From: an uncultured Lachnospiraceae bacterium
GTDB taxonomy: Bacteria > Bacillota > Clostridia > Lachnospirales > Lachnospiraceae
DNA: 64,000 bases
Assembly: GCA_900549995.1 (NCBI GenBank)
Contig: URQQ01000007.1
Location: forward strand, 1 to 64,000
Reading direction: 5' to 3'
Part shown: piece after piece, positions 52,788 through 62,428 of the stretch
Layout of the letters: each line of letters begins with the position of its first letter
How positions within the stretch are numbered: the stretch's first letter is position 1
Program-made: the position numbers and the translations under genes
The notes under the pieces: model-generated
Seen by the model: the letters and a program-made list of their open reading frames with translations, nothing else
The model's database searches: none
Told to the model about the DNA's origin: nothing

Positions 52788-54035
52788 ATGAAGATATTAA
52801 TAACAACAGACTTATTTAAACCGACAATCAATGGAGTAGTGACATCAGTCCTGAATCTGGAGAAAGAACTGAAGGCGGCAGGACACGAAGTAAGGATACT
52901 TACGATGTCCGACAAATGCTGTTCTTATAAAGAAGAGAACGTATACTATATCAGATCAGTATCAGGCGATATATTCTATCCGGATGTCAGAATTCCGGTC
53001 TCCAGAGGAGAGGCGTATGTTGAGGAACTGATGGAATGGTGCCCGGATATTGTGCACAGCCAGTGTGAATTCTTCAGTTTCGGATACGCAAGAAGGATTG
53101 CAAAAGCGACAGGAGCCAGGCTGATTCATACGTACCACACGCTCTATGAGCAGTATACAGAATATGTACCTGTTGGAAAAACCATCAGCAGGGCAGCGCT
53201 TGGCTGCATGATGAGATTTAGACTGAAAGATGTAGACAGGATTGTGGCTCCAACTGAAAAGGTAGAACAGACACTCAGGGAATACGGCATCGGACTGGAC
53301 ATCGATGTCATTCCTTCCGGAATCTGCCTGGAGCGGTTCCGGGAAGAGGTATCAGGTGAAACTGTAAAAAGTCTGAAGGAACAATATCATATTCCGGAAG
53401 ATGCAAAAGTACTGTTAAGCCTTGGAAGGCTTGGCACAGAAAAGAGAATTGATGAACTGATCCGGGCCATGAAGGAGATCTCTTTAAAAAGACAGGATCT
53501 GATGCTTGTGATCGTTGGAGACGGACCGGCAAGGACAGAACTGGAACAGCTGGTAAAAGAACTGGAAATCACGGAGTATGTAAGATTTACAGGAATGGCA
53601 AAACCGGAGGAAGTGGCAAAGTATTACCATCTTGGAGACGTCTTTGTATGTGCTTCGACAAGTGAGACTCAGGGTCTTACTTATATAGAAGCAGCAGCGA
53701 GCGGCCTGCCGCTTCTGTGCAGACAGGATCAGTGCCTGCAGGGAGTTCTTTATCATGATAAGAATGGATATGCTTATGAGTCTGTCGAAGAACTGGTTCA
53801 ATATGCACAGCAGATGGTCGACAATCCATTCTTTAGACAGCGGGCGAAAATTTATAACAAATCAGTGGCACAAAAGTATGATACAGAGACATTTGGAAAA
53901 AATATATCAGCATGTTATGAAAAAGCAGAAAAGGAAGGGGAAGAATATGAAAGTTTTATTGTATGCGAAGAATCGGAAGACCGTTTCAAAAAGTGGCGTA
54001 GGGCGGGCTATGGCTATGCAAGAAGAGTCTCTTAG
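52788..54035 (+). CDS. Glycosyltransferase family 4 (diacylglycerol glucosyltransferase-like)
   Basis: 415 residues, GT-B fold. The N-terminus ILITTDLFKPTINGVVTSVLNL matches the 1,2-diacylglycerol 3-glucosyltransferase/UgtP-like GT4 group. The nucleotide-sugar region has LLSLGRLGTEKRIDELIRA, VGDGPARTELE and the acidic SETQGLTYIEAAASGLP with the E-x7-E pattern. GAGGAGGG lies before the ATG. It probably makes monoglycosyl-diacylglycerol. Its last 89 bases overlap the next gene in another frame. Confidence 0.9.
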   Translation: MKILITTDLFKPTINGVVTSVLNLEKELKAAGHEVRILTMSDKCCSYKEENVYYIRSVSGDIFYPDVRIPVSRGEAYVEELMEWCPDIVHSQCEFFSFGYARRIAKATGARLIHTYHTLYEQYTEYVPVGKTISRAALGCMMRFRLKDVDRIVAPTEKVEQTLREYGIGLDIDVIPSGICLERFREEVSGETVKSLKEQYHIPEDAKVLLSLGRLGTEKRIDELIRAMKEISLKRQDLMLVIVGDGPARTELEQLVKELEITEYVRFTGMAKPEEVAKYYHLGDVFVCASTSETQGLTYIEAAASGLPLLCRQDQCLQGVLYHDKNGYAYESVEELVQYAQQMVDNPFFRQRAKIYNKSVAQKYDTETFGKNISACYEKAEKEGEEYESFIVCEESEDRFKKWRRAGYGYARRVS

Positions 54036-54948
54036 GAAAAGCGGGGCAAAGGTAACAACCAACCCGGAAGAAGACTATGATATTGTTCACATTAATACGG
54101 TATTTCCAAGTGATTTGAGAATGGCCAGAAAGGCGAAAAAACAAGGCAAAAAGGTTGTTTATCATGCACACTCGACAAAAGAAGACTTTCAGAATTCTTT
54201 TACCGGATCGAATCTGGCAGCTCCATTCTTCAAAAAATGGATTATGAAATGTTATCAGAGCGGCGACCTGATTCTCACACCGACCAATTATTCCCGTTCT
54301 CTGCTGGAAGGATACGGGATTGAGAAACCGATCCAGGTAATCTCAAATGGTGTGGATACCGATCTGTTTCAGAAAAATGCGCTGGACAGGGAGAGCTTCC
54401 GCAGGAAATACGGGTTCCGGGATGATGATAAGATTATCATGTCCGTCGGACTGTATTTTGAACGGAAAGGAATACTGGACTTTGTGGAACTGGCAAAAAA
54501 ACTTCCGCAGTATCAGTTTGTATGGTTTGGCTATTCTCCGGACTCACAGATTCCAGCCAGGATCAGGGAGGCGGTGCATACGAAACTGCCAAACCTGAGA
54601 TTCATGGGATATCTGCCAAAAGAAGAGTTGAGAAAGGCATACAGCAGCTGTGATTTGTTTTTCTTCCCATCTCATGAGGAGACGGAAGGGATTGTAGTGT
54701 TGGAGGCGCTGGCCTCAGAAATTCCGGTACTGCTGCGGGATATTCCGGTATATGCTGACTGGCTGGAAGACAAGAAAGATGTCTATAAGGGCAGAGGCAT
54801 CGATATGTTTGAGAAAAGAATTGTACAGATTCTGGAGAACCAGGTTCCAAGTCTCGTCGCGAACGGGCTTGAACGGGCGAGAGAAAGGGATGTATCAGAG
54901 CAGGCGAAACTTTTACTTCAGTATTACAGATCGCTGATTGCCGGATAA
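53947..54948 (+). CDS. Glycosyltransferase family 4 (second GT-B enzyme of the pair)
   Basis: 333 residues. It begins MKVLLYAKNRKTVSKSGVGR, a standard GT4 start, with the donor site in MSVGLYFERKGILDFVELA and the acidic motif HEETEGIVVLEALASEIP. It may extend the glycolipid made by the first enzyme to a diglycosyl form; this is inferred from pairing. The frame is open upstream to 53755, but GGAAGGGGAAG just before 53947 and the family-like N-terminus fix the start. Confidence 0.9.
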   Translation: MKVLLYAKNRKTVSKSGVGRAMAMQEESLRKSGAKVTTNPEEDYDIVHINTVFPSDLRMARKAKKQGKKVVYHAHSTKEDFQNSFTGSNLAAPFFKKWIMKCYQSGDLILTPTNYSRSLLEGYGIEKPIQVISNGVDTDLFQKNALDRESFRRKYGFRDDDKIIMSVGLYFERKGILDFVELAKKLPQYQFVWFGYSPDSQIPARIREAVHTKLPNLRFMGYLPKEELRKAYSSCDLFFFPSHEETEGIVVLEALASEIPVLLRDIPVYADWLEDKKDVYKGRGIDMFEKRIVQILENQVPSLVANGLERARERDVSEQAKLLLQYYRSLIAG

Positions 54949-55015
54949 GATACCGGTCAGGGTATAAGAAAACGTGCCTCAGGAAGAAATTCACAATTTT
55001 CTGCGGCTGAAAAGA

Positions 55016-55044
55016 TTGATTTTTATGCGGTTAAAGTATACTAT
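55016..55044 (+). promoter_or_regulatory. Promoter of the pilin-like operon
   Basis: TTGATT (55016-55021), 17-base spacer, TACTAT (55039-55044). The leader to the ATG at 55079 is about 30 bases, too short for a c-di-GMP riboswitch. Confidence 0.65.
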
Positions 55045-55078
55045 TATCCTATAAAGTTGTTTAGATTGGGTGGAGTAT

Positions 55079-58000
55079 ATGAAGAAAAAGAAAACGCGTG
55101 GCAATACGAAGGGATATACTCTGGTTGAAGTGATTGTTGTATGTATTATTCTTGCAATCCTGATTGGTGTTGCGGCCGGCGGGCTGATCGCATATCAGAG
55201 AAAAGCAATATTTAAAAAGAATAACGAATATGCACAGACGATTTTCCTGGCAGCGCAGACTGCATTATCACAGGCGAAGGATTCCGGTCAGTCGGAAGAA
55301 CTTACGGATCTGATTGTTAAGGATACGGGGAACAAGCTCACATCCTCGATGGTTAAAAACGGTGCAAAAGTGCAGATGAAAGCGGCTGAGGCAGAGAATG
55401 CGCGTCTCTATTATTACATTTTTAAGAAAGGTGATATAGGAGACGCTTATTCTGATGCCCAGAAAATGCTTTTCAATATGATTGAGCCTTACATCTATGA
55501 TACGGATATTCTGAACGCGACCTTCTGTGTGGAGTTTGATCCGTCAGACGGAGTCGTATATTCGGTTCTGTATAATGACAGGGCGTCGGATTTCCATTAT
55601 GGGGGCGGTGCGTCTACGGAGAAAGACAATGATATTACAGACCGCGACTCTGATGTGAGAAGTAAGATTCTGCTTGGGTATTATGGTGTGGATCAGTTAT
55701 CCGATCAGGCACCAGGTGCAGCGGACAAGAATCTGATCGATGATGTGAAACTTTTAAACGGTGAGACGCTGGATCTTGTGTGGACGGCGAAGGATCCGCT
55801 TCAATATGCATATACTGTCAGACTTTACAGTGCCAAGACAAAGAAGATTGCGGCGTCGCTGAAAATCAACGATCCCGATAAGGATGACAGTGTACTGAAG
55901 AATTCTACAGATGAAAATGCATTTATCAAGTGCGACCTCGTATTATATTCCTATGACGAGAAAGGAAAACAAAGTTCAAAGAAGTTCGAGAACGTCCAGT
56001 TCCGTGCAAACGCATCTGTAAAAGACGGTAAGACAATATGTAGGCTTGTGCTGGATGCCGCAGATCTGAAGGCTGCCGGAATCTATGAGGAATTATCAGC
56101 CACAGAACGGGAAGAGGCTGAAAAATATAAAGATACATATTCCGTAAAACGTCTGGGTATTCAGGGCACGAAACTGTATGCCAGAATGCGGGTATCCGGA
56201 CTGCGGAAGCAGGGGAGTATGGGCAAAACGGTAGTCAGCTCATGGAAACAGACAAAGGCAGAAAGTGCATATCTCGGGTCTGAGAAAGAGGAGACAGTTG
56301 ATAAGGTTACAACGGTAACTGGTGACATCAAAAATGCCCGTCATCTGTTCAACATACGTTTCATGGAAGGGCAGGAGTCTCAGGAGAAGAAAACAGAAAC
56401 TTCGGCAGATGCCGTAAATTATCATTATCAGCAGAAGAACGATATCTATTGGGACTATGAGGATTTAAAAACCGGGCAGAAGGGATTGGTCCAGAACAAG
56501 AATCTCTATAATGGACAGAAGACAGAATCAACAGACAAGAATTTCCCTGCAATTGCGGCGCTTCATCGGAAGAACGTATACAGTGCGAAGGCAGAAAATG
56601 CTGAAAAGAAATATGCGATTGCCGGGCTTCATATCTCCGAGATGGCATCCACCAGCCATATCATGCCGCTTGGCATTTTCAGAGAAAATGAGGGAGCCAT
56701 TGAGTCGCTGGAAGTGAAAAGTTCGGATGTCACAGGGAAAGCTGTTAAATATGTAGGAATGATCTGTGGGATAAACAACGGGACTCTTACAGATATCACG
56801 GTTGATGCGGACTCCAAAGTATCCGGTCAGGATTATGTGGGCGGCATCGCCGGGAGTGATGTGACAGGAAAAACATATACAACACTGGACGCATCCGGTT
56901 TGCCGCAGGATGTGATCAAGTATGAGGCAGAACGGAAATATGAAAACCTGACAAATCATGCCGATGTGCAAGGTGAAAATTATATCGGCGGTATTACAGG
57001 TTATGTTCATGGGATTTATGGAAAAGAAGGGAAAGAAACTCTGACCCTGAAAAAATGTGAGAACACCGGCAGCATCCAGAGCACGAAAACGACAGGAATC
57101 TGTATTGGAGGAATTGCCGGATACAACAGAAAATCTATATTGGAAGAATGCACAAGTACTGTTGTTTTGACAGAGGCGGAAAAGGCGCAGCTTTCTGATG
57201 ACGCGGCAAAGAAACAGCTCCGTGGATATTTTGTCGGCGGGCTGGTCGGATATGATGACGGCGGAGAATTCAGACACTGTATCTCCGGCTCGAAAAAGAG
57301 CAGTGACGATTATGTCTATGGCAAATGTTATGTCGGAAGCATCACAGGATTCCATACAGATTCAGGAAACCAGAATGTCATCGCGGCGCAGGAGCAAAAT
57401 CTTACGATTTCTGCCGACCTCACGGCAAGGACTGGGAACAGCAATGAGAATCTTTCGGAAAATAATTCAAATGTGACTGCGGAAAAGTATGCTGGCGGTA
57501 TAGTTTCTGTGATGGGTGCACTCAAAGGTGATGTTGCAGGAGTTCTAAAGATCAACGGGTCTGCCGCGGCAGAACAGATCGAGGTAGAACAAAGCTACCA
57601 AGCCCGCGTGGGAATGATGATATTATTTACAAACAGCGGAATCGTCGCGGTTTCAGACAGCTATGCAGGAGGGATTGTTGGATTTAACAACGGAACATTA
57701 ATTGAGTGTAATACAAATATGCTGACAGATGATGAAAAATCGATGGAACTGCTGGAGTTTGCCAAGACTTACACAAAAGATAAGAAGCAGGGAGATTATG
57801 TCGGAGGTATTGCAGGATACAACAACGGCATTATTGTGATGACGGGGAAGAGTTCGCTTTTCAGTATTACAGCAGGCGCAAACTATGTTGGGGGAGTGGT
57901 CGGGTACAATGATAACGGCAAGAACTGCAGTGTCTCAACATTCAGGATCAAAGGCGGGTATACTGCAGGTAATAATTTCGTCGGCGGATATATGGGCCTG

Positions 58001-61000
58001 AATAGAAATCAGTATATGTCAATTGTCCAGAAACCATCAGATGAATCGTCGGAAGATTCCGGCGAGGTGCCAAAGGTGTCCCCGAATTACATAGAAGGAA
58101 ATCTGTATGTAGGAGGCTGTGTCGGCGGAAATATCATGAGTATTGATGGAAAATTCAATATGATGTTCGGGTCTGTCAATGCGGTGTCTCCGGGGTGTGA
58201 GATTACAGGTACCGCATTTGTCGGAGGATACATTGGTTACAATAAGATTATAAACGAATTCTATGATCCGAAGGAGGAGATTGGCAGACTGGCTGGAATC
58301 GGTGCCGATTCTGTAAGAAACTTGGCGACGATAGAGAGTCTGGTGAAAAACGAAGATGCAAGCGCGGATGGAGAAAAGGAATGGGTAATCAGTGCCGGAG
58401 AAGCTGACCAGGCATTCCTGGAATTTGCTCAGATAACGGCCAGGATCTATGCAGGAGGAGTCTTCGGCTATAATGCGGGAGATACACAGGTGACGCTTCG
58501 GAATATTATAAGCAATACACCGATTACGACAACAGAGTATGTTACGGAGCAGGGAAAAGATTATTCTTATGCCGGAGGTATCGCAGGGCATGTCACGAAG
58601 AAAATGTTTCTTGTTGCGTGCAGGAATCTTGCGGCCGATCAGATTGTATCACCGGAAAATGTAAGTCTTGGAGGTCTGGCTGAGTTAAATGAAGGAACTT
58701 TTGAGAACTGCTATGTGGATACGATTGCAAAGGGCAGCCGGAATCAATTCGGCGGACTTGCCGGAAGGAATAAGGGAACGATTAATGGATGCCAGACTGA
58801 GGACGATGTGAGCATTGCAGGAAAGAATGAGATCGGAGGTCTGGTCTACGATAACAGTGGAACGATACAAAATGTAAACTTTAAGGGCGTAGTAAGCGGA
58901 ACAAATGCAACGGGCGGAATTGCTTCTTCTAATAGCGGGGTGATACAGGACAGCAGCTTTGGGGGAAATGTGAACGGTGCGGATACAACGGGAGGAATTA
59001 CTGCGCAAAATCTGGGGCAGATTCTAAATACTGTGAGCAGTGGGACTGTAAGCGGATCAGAAGGAGCTACCGGAGGAATCACAGGCATTAACCAGCGTGG
59101 AGGAATCATCACCCAGGGGACAGCACTCGCAGAAACAGGAGATGTGTCTGGAGTCAAACTTACAGGAGGAATTACCGGGGCTAATTATGGAGAAATTTCT
59201 GATGTGTCAGGTAATGGTAATGTGCATTCCACGGATGAGCAGACTGGGGGAATCGCAGGATTTAACAGCAGTACAATTCAAAATGCTTCTGTAAATGGAA
59301 AGGTGGATGCAAAGAATCAGACAGGCGGTATCACCGGAAATAATATGGGGTCAATTATAGGATGTTCCACTGGAAAAGATGCTGTTGTAACTGGTACTGA
59401 CAGCACCGGAGGAATCACAGGAAGTAACGAACCTGTAATGGATGGTGCGGATATCAAAAATTCAGAAAACCATGCTGCGGTACAAGGGCAGCAGTCTGTA
59501 GGCGGAATTGCAGGGTTCTGGTCTTCCAGCGGTGGCAATTCTAACTGTACCAATAATAAGAATTTTGGTTCTGTTCAGGGCACAATGAATGTTGGAGGAG
59601 TGATTGGTCTTATCAATGATCTTCGGAGGGCATTGACCGTCAATAATGCCTATAATCAAGGTTCTGTGTATGGATATGTGACATGCGAAAAGGCCGGAGG
59701 GATTATTGGACATATCAATGGAACCCAGTATAGCACGGGTAAAATTATCATATCCGATGCTGTAAATGTTGGGACAGTTGCGGCAGGCAGTACGAATAAT
59801 ACCGCAGGAATTGTGGGAGTGATGGACAGTAATAATCCAACAACTGTGAAAAATTGCCGTAATTATGGCCTTCCTGTTGCAGCTTCCGGACTTGAACTTG
59901 CATTAGCTGATGGCAGTGAGTTCTCAGGAATTATCGGTCAGGGGAATGAAAAAGTAACACTGGAAAATTGCTTTGGTGTTTCTGGATGTACATATCCGAT
60001 CTCGAAAGCAGAGAAAGTTATTGATAATGGAAGTTATTATTTTGCGGAAGGCGAAGAGGAGGAAGAGAAAGGCGGAGCTGTAGAGATTGAGGATACAGAG
60101 TTGGTTAATCTCGTTCCACTTCATGGCTTAGGTGAGCAGGATATGCCTGATCACAGCCAAATTAAAAATTTATTTGATGGTAAGATGAAAAAAGATAAGC
60201 TGGATGTCGGAAATACTTTATACTATTCTCCTGATCCTAAAAACGGTGGAATATGGCCAGATGGTGAGATTAGGATTAAGTTTATGAAGCCAGTGGCATT
60301 AAACAGTATCGAAATTTATTGGTACGTAAGAGCACATGCGTACACATATAGCATTACAGCATATGGAGAAAATGGAAATGTAGTATTTGAATCTGGAAAA
60401 GAACAATTTACACCACCATCAATATGGGATCAAAAGCCATCAGTATGTAATTTAAATCTTATGGAGAAAGTTTCAAAAGTGACAATTACCATTTATGATA
60501 ACATATATAATGGTGGAATCAATGAAATCTGTTTTAACGGTCTTCCGATAAAAGATCAGAAAGATAGTTTTATGGCAAATACGGCAGGAGCAGTATCCCT
60601 ATTCAGTACCTACAGCACAGAACAGGGCATTGGAACACCTCTATACGTAGAAGGCAGCAATGCACCTTATTCCGCTTCGAATAAAGAAGCCGGAGTGTCG
60701 ATTGCGAATGGTTTATCTTCGAATCCTCTGGATCAAGCCTTTAACTCAGATTATAGCCATGTCACAGACGGAGCGGAAACTGAGAATTTAAGATATCAGA
60801 TGTACAGTACAATCGATCACGAACTGATCATAAAACAAATCGATCAGACAGCATATTCTTTCTTCAATGAGCAAGATGACAGCAATGTCGAGCAAACCGA
60901 AGATGTAAAGCAGGAAGAAAAGAACGAAGAGCTGCCGAAAATGGCAAAAGCTCCGGCAGAGTTATCCGCTGTTAAGGCACCAACAGTCTCTTTGGCAGAT

Positions 61001-62386
61001 GAAAACAAAGATTCTTATCTCTATAACGTTTCCTGGCAGACAGATTATAACGAGGAAATGCTGGCGGCAATTGAGAAATATATTGTGACTGTAAAGGAAA
61101 GTTCAGGCAAAAAGAATGCATCAGAGCAGACTTATGAAGTCCAGCCAGGACAAAATGAGATGCAGATTGATCTGGAGGCATTTGCAGGTAAAACTGTGAG
61201 TCTGTCAGTTCAGGCTGTTGTGAAAGATGGGACGCAGAATTATAAAGATTCTCCGTCTGGTGAGAAGACAGAAGTTCAGATTCCGCAGAGAAATGAGGAA
61301 GTGAAGCCGGAGGATATTACTTGCAGAGAGAAAGAAACGGATGTCTTATCGATGGATGATTTTACTGATCAGGGCATTCAGATTCAGGTGCAAAATTCTC
61401 ATCAGAAGACGAACGGAACTTATCGTCTCCATATGACAGTTTACTCTGATCCGGAGAAAACAGAGGTTCTTGAAGATCTTGGTGAGGTAGTTATGGAAGG
61501 CAGTCTGAAAGAAAGTATTTACAGTCTGTCTGGATTAAATCCTGATTATGCAGGCAGATACATAGGCATCGAGGCGAAGGCAGTGTCGGAAGATAAGATG
61601 AATTCTGTGTGGTCAGAAGAGAAACTGCTGAAACTTCCGATGGTACAATTGAAAGTGCCGGAGCTTATAGAGGAGCAGACGTCCATGACTTATCAGGAAG
61701 AAAGAACATCAGAACCGGAAGGCGAGATCATTTCATCGGTAAATGAGACACATGTGGAACAGAATGGCCTGATTTGGAATCCTGCGGACTATGATGGTGC
61801 TTATAAGATTGATATTAATGCACCTGTGAGCAACACGTCGGATGAACAGTACCATCTGGTTATGACACGGAATACGGAAGGCGATCCGGTGACAATTACA
61901 AAACTTACAGACAAGGTCGATCTGGAAGGCAATCCAATCTGGGGAGTATTACCTTATGTTGTGGCAGAGTATCCGGATGAAGAAGATCAGAGCCTTACAA
62001 GAGTGTACACTTACGAGTTCCAGTATGAAAGAGAGCAGACAGGTACGGCAGCTGCAGACGATGGAAACAGCTATGAATACCGTATTCCGCTGAAAGGTTA
62101 TGTGGAATGCCATGAATACCTGAAAGACGGCCAGGAGCCAGGGTATACGTACAAATTGATTCTGCCGGATGTCACAAGTGAGGCAGGTCTGAAGGCAATC
62201 TATGGTTCTGATTTCAGAAATTATCTTTACACGAGTGATGTTACAATCACGGCAGAACCAGAGGAGCCGGAACGTTATAAAGGAGCCAATCCGCTGAAAT
62301 GGTGGAGAGAACTTGACGAGTATCATCACTGGATCACGAAGATTGAAGAGCAGAAAGAAGACAGTCAGAGCAGCATCGGTAAGTAA
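55079..62386 (+). CDS. Giant modular prepilin with GLUG repeats and discoidin-like domain
   Basis: 2435 residues. The N-terminus is a class III prepilin signal: basic leader, cleavage site G-YTLVE with Glu at +5, then a hydrophobic helix (VIVVCIILAILIGVAAGGLI). Residues about 30-550 are an uncharacterised extracellular part. Residues about 555-1640 hold many GLUG-type repeats (patterns such as VGGIAGYNNG, TGGITGSN). Residues about 1675-1830 look like an F5/8-type (discoidin) domain, NSIEIYWYVRAHAYTYSITA. Residues about 1960-2435 include Fn3-like strands. There is no LPXTG sorting signal or second membrane helix. It is probably a pilus-anchored adhesin. The ATG at 55079 is preceded by GGGTGG 5 bases away. 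Confidence 0.88.
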   Translation: MKKKKTRGNTKGYTLVEVIVVCIILAILIGVAAGGLIAYQRKAIFKKNNEYAQTIFLAAQTALSQAKDSGQSEELTDLIVKDTGNKLTSSMVKNGAKVQMKAAEAENARLYYYIFKKGDIGDAYSDAQKMLFNMIEPYIYDTDILNATFCVEFDPSDGVVYSVLYNDRASDFHYGGGASTEKDNDITDRDSDVRSKILLGYYGVDQLSDQAPGAADKNLIDDVKLLNGETLDLVWTAKDPLQYAYTVRLYSAKTKKIAASLKINDPDKDDSVLKNSTDENAFIKCDLVLYSYDEKGKQSSKKFENVQFRANASVKDGKTICRLVLDAADLKAAGIYEELSATEREEAEKYKDTYSVKRLGIQGTKLYARMRVSGLRKQGSMGKTVVSSWKQTKAESAYLGSEKEETVDKVTTVTGDIKNARHLFNIRFMEGQESQEKKTETSADAVNYHYQQKNDIYWDYEDLKTGQKGLVQNKNLYNGQKTESTDKNFPAIAALHRKNVYSAKAENAEKKYAIAGLHISEMASTSHIMPLGIFRENEGAIESLEVKSSDVTGKAVKYVGMICGINNGTLTDITVDADSKVSGQDYVGGIAGSDVTGKTYTTLDASGLPQDVIKYEAERKYENLTNHADVQGENYIGGITGYVHGIYGKEGKETLTLKKCENTGSIQSTKTTGICIGGIAGYNRKSILEECTSTVVLTEAEKAQLSDDAAKKQLRGYFVGGLVGYDDGGEFRHCISGSKKSSDDYVYGKCYVGSITGFHTDSGNQNVIAAQEQNLTISADLTARTGNSNENLSENNSNVTAEKYAGGIVSVMGALKGDVAGVLKINGSAAAEQIEVEQSYQARVGMMILFTNSGIVAVSDSYAGGIVGFNNGTLIECNTNMLTDDEKSMELLEFAKTYTKDKKQGDYVGGIAGYNNGIIVMTGKSSLFSITAGANYVGGVVGYNDNGKNCSVSTFRIKGGYTAGNNFVGGYMGLNRNQYMSIVQKPSDESSEDSGEVPKVSPNYIEGNLYVGGCVGGNIMSIDGKFNMMFGSVNAVSPGCEITGTAFVGGYIGYNKIINEFYDPKEEIGRLAGIGADSVRNLATIESLVKNEDASADGEKEWVISAGEADQAFLEFAQITARIYAGGVFGYNAGDTQVTLRNIISNTPITTTEYVTEQGKDYSYAGGIAGHVTKKMFLVACRNLAADQIVSPENVSLGGLAELNEGTFENCYVDTIAKGSRNQFGGLAGRNKGTINGCQTEDDVSIAGKNEIGGLVYDNSGTIQNVNFKGVVSGTNATGGIASSNSGVIQDSSFGGNVNGADTTGGITAQNLGQILNTVSSGTVSGSEGATGGITGINQRGGIITQGTALAETGDVSGVKLTGGITGANYGEISDVSGNGNVHSTDEQTGGIAGFNSSTIQNASVNGKVDAKNQTGGITGNNMGSIIGCSTGKDAVVTGTDSTGGITGSNEPVMDGADIKNSENHAAVQGQQSVGGIAGFWSSSGGNSNCTNNKNFGSVQGTMNVGGVIGLINDLRRALTVNNAYNQGSVYGYVTCEKAGGIIGHINGTQYSTGKIIISDAVNVGTVAAGSTNNTAGIVGVMDSNNPTTVKNCRNYGLPVAASGLELALADGSEFSGIIGQGNEKVTLENCFGVSGCTYPISKAEKVIDNGSYYFAEGEEEEEKGGAVEIEDTELVNLVPLHGLGEQDMPDHSQIKNLFDGKMKKDKLDVGNTLYYSPDPKNGGIWPDGEIRIKFMKPVALNSIEIYWYVRAHAYTYSITAYGENGNVVFESGKEQFTPPSIWDQKPSVCNLNLMEKVSKVTITIYDNIYNGGINEICFNGLPIKDQKDSFMANTAGAVSLFSTYSTEQGIGTPLYVEGSNAPYSASNKEAGVSIANGLSSNPLDQAFNSDYSHVTDGAETENLRYQMYSTIDHELIIKQIDQTAYSFFNEQDDSNVEQTEDVKQEEKNEELPKMAKAPAELSAVKAPTVSLADENKDSYLYNVSWQTDYNEEMLAAIEKYIVTVKESSGKKNASEQTYEVQPGQNEMQIDLEAFAGKTVSLSVQAVVKDGTQNYKDSPSGEKTEVQIPQRNEEVKPEDITCREKETDVLSMDDFTDQGIQIQVQNSHQKTNGTYRLHMTVYSDPEKTEVLEDLGEVVMEGSLKESIYSLSGLNPDYAGRYIGIEAKAVSEDKMNSVWSEEKLLKLPMVQLKVPELIEEQTSMTYQEERTSEPEGEIISSVNETHVEQNGLIWNPADYDGAYKIDINAPVSNTSDEQYHLVMTRNTEGDPVTITKLTDKVDLEGNPIWGVLPYVVAEYPDEEDQSLTRVYTYEFQYEREQTGTAAADDGNSYEYRIPLKGYVECHEYLKDGQEPGYTYKLILPDVTSEAGLKAIYGSDFRNYLYTSDVTITAEPEEPERYKGANPLKWWRELDEYHHWITKIEEQKEDSQSSIGK
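56740..59990 (+). repeat. GLUG-type coding repeat region
   Basis: Degenerate, in-frame repeats of about 20-40 codons with the core G-G-I-x-G-x-N-x-G-x-I. Copies are close together and most similar at about 58740-59600. DNA words such as ACAGGCGGTATCACC and ACGGGCGGAATTGC recur with variation, so slippage or recombination between copies is possible. Confidence 0.75.
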
Positions 62387-62428
62387 GATGCTGCTTTGGC
62401 ATACAGTATTACAGCAGGGAGCGGGATT

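Noticed and set aside
53755..53946. Extended start of the second glycosyltransferase
   Set aside because: The extension overlaps conserved sequence of the first enzyme and has no family similarity; the ATG at 53947 opens with a typical GT4 sequence.
55045..55078. c-di-GMP riboswitch before the pilin operon
   Set aside because: Clostridial pilin operons may carry one, but only about 30 bases separate the promoter from the start codon, too short for the aptamer.
56740..59990. Surface-layer or LPXTG-anchored adhesin
   Set aside because: No sorting signal, SLH or choline-binding repeats at the C-terminus; the only anchor is the prepilin helix.
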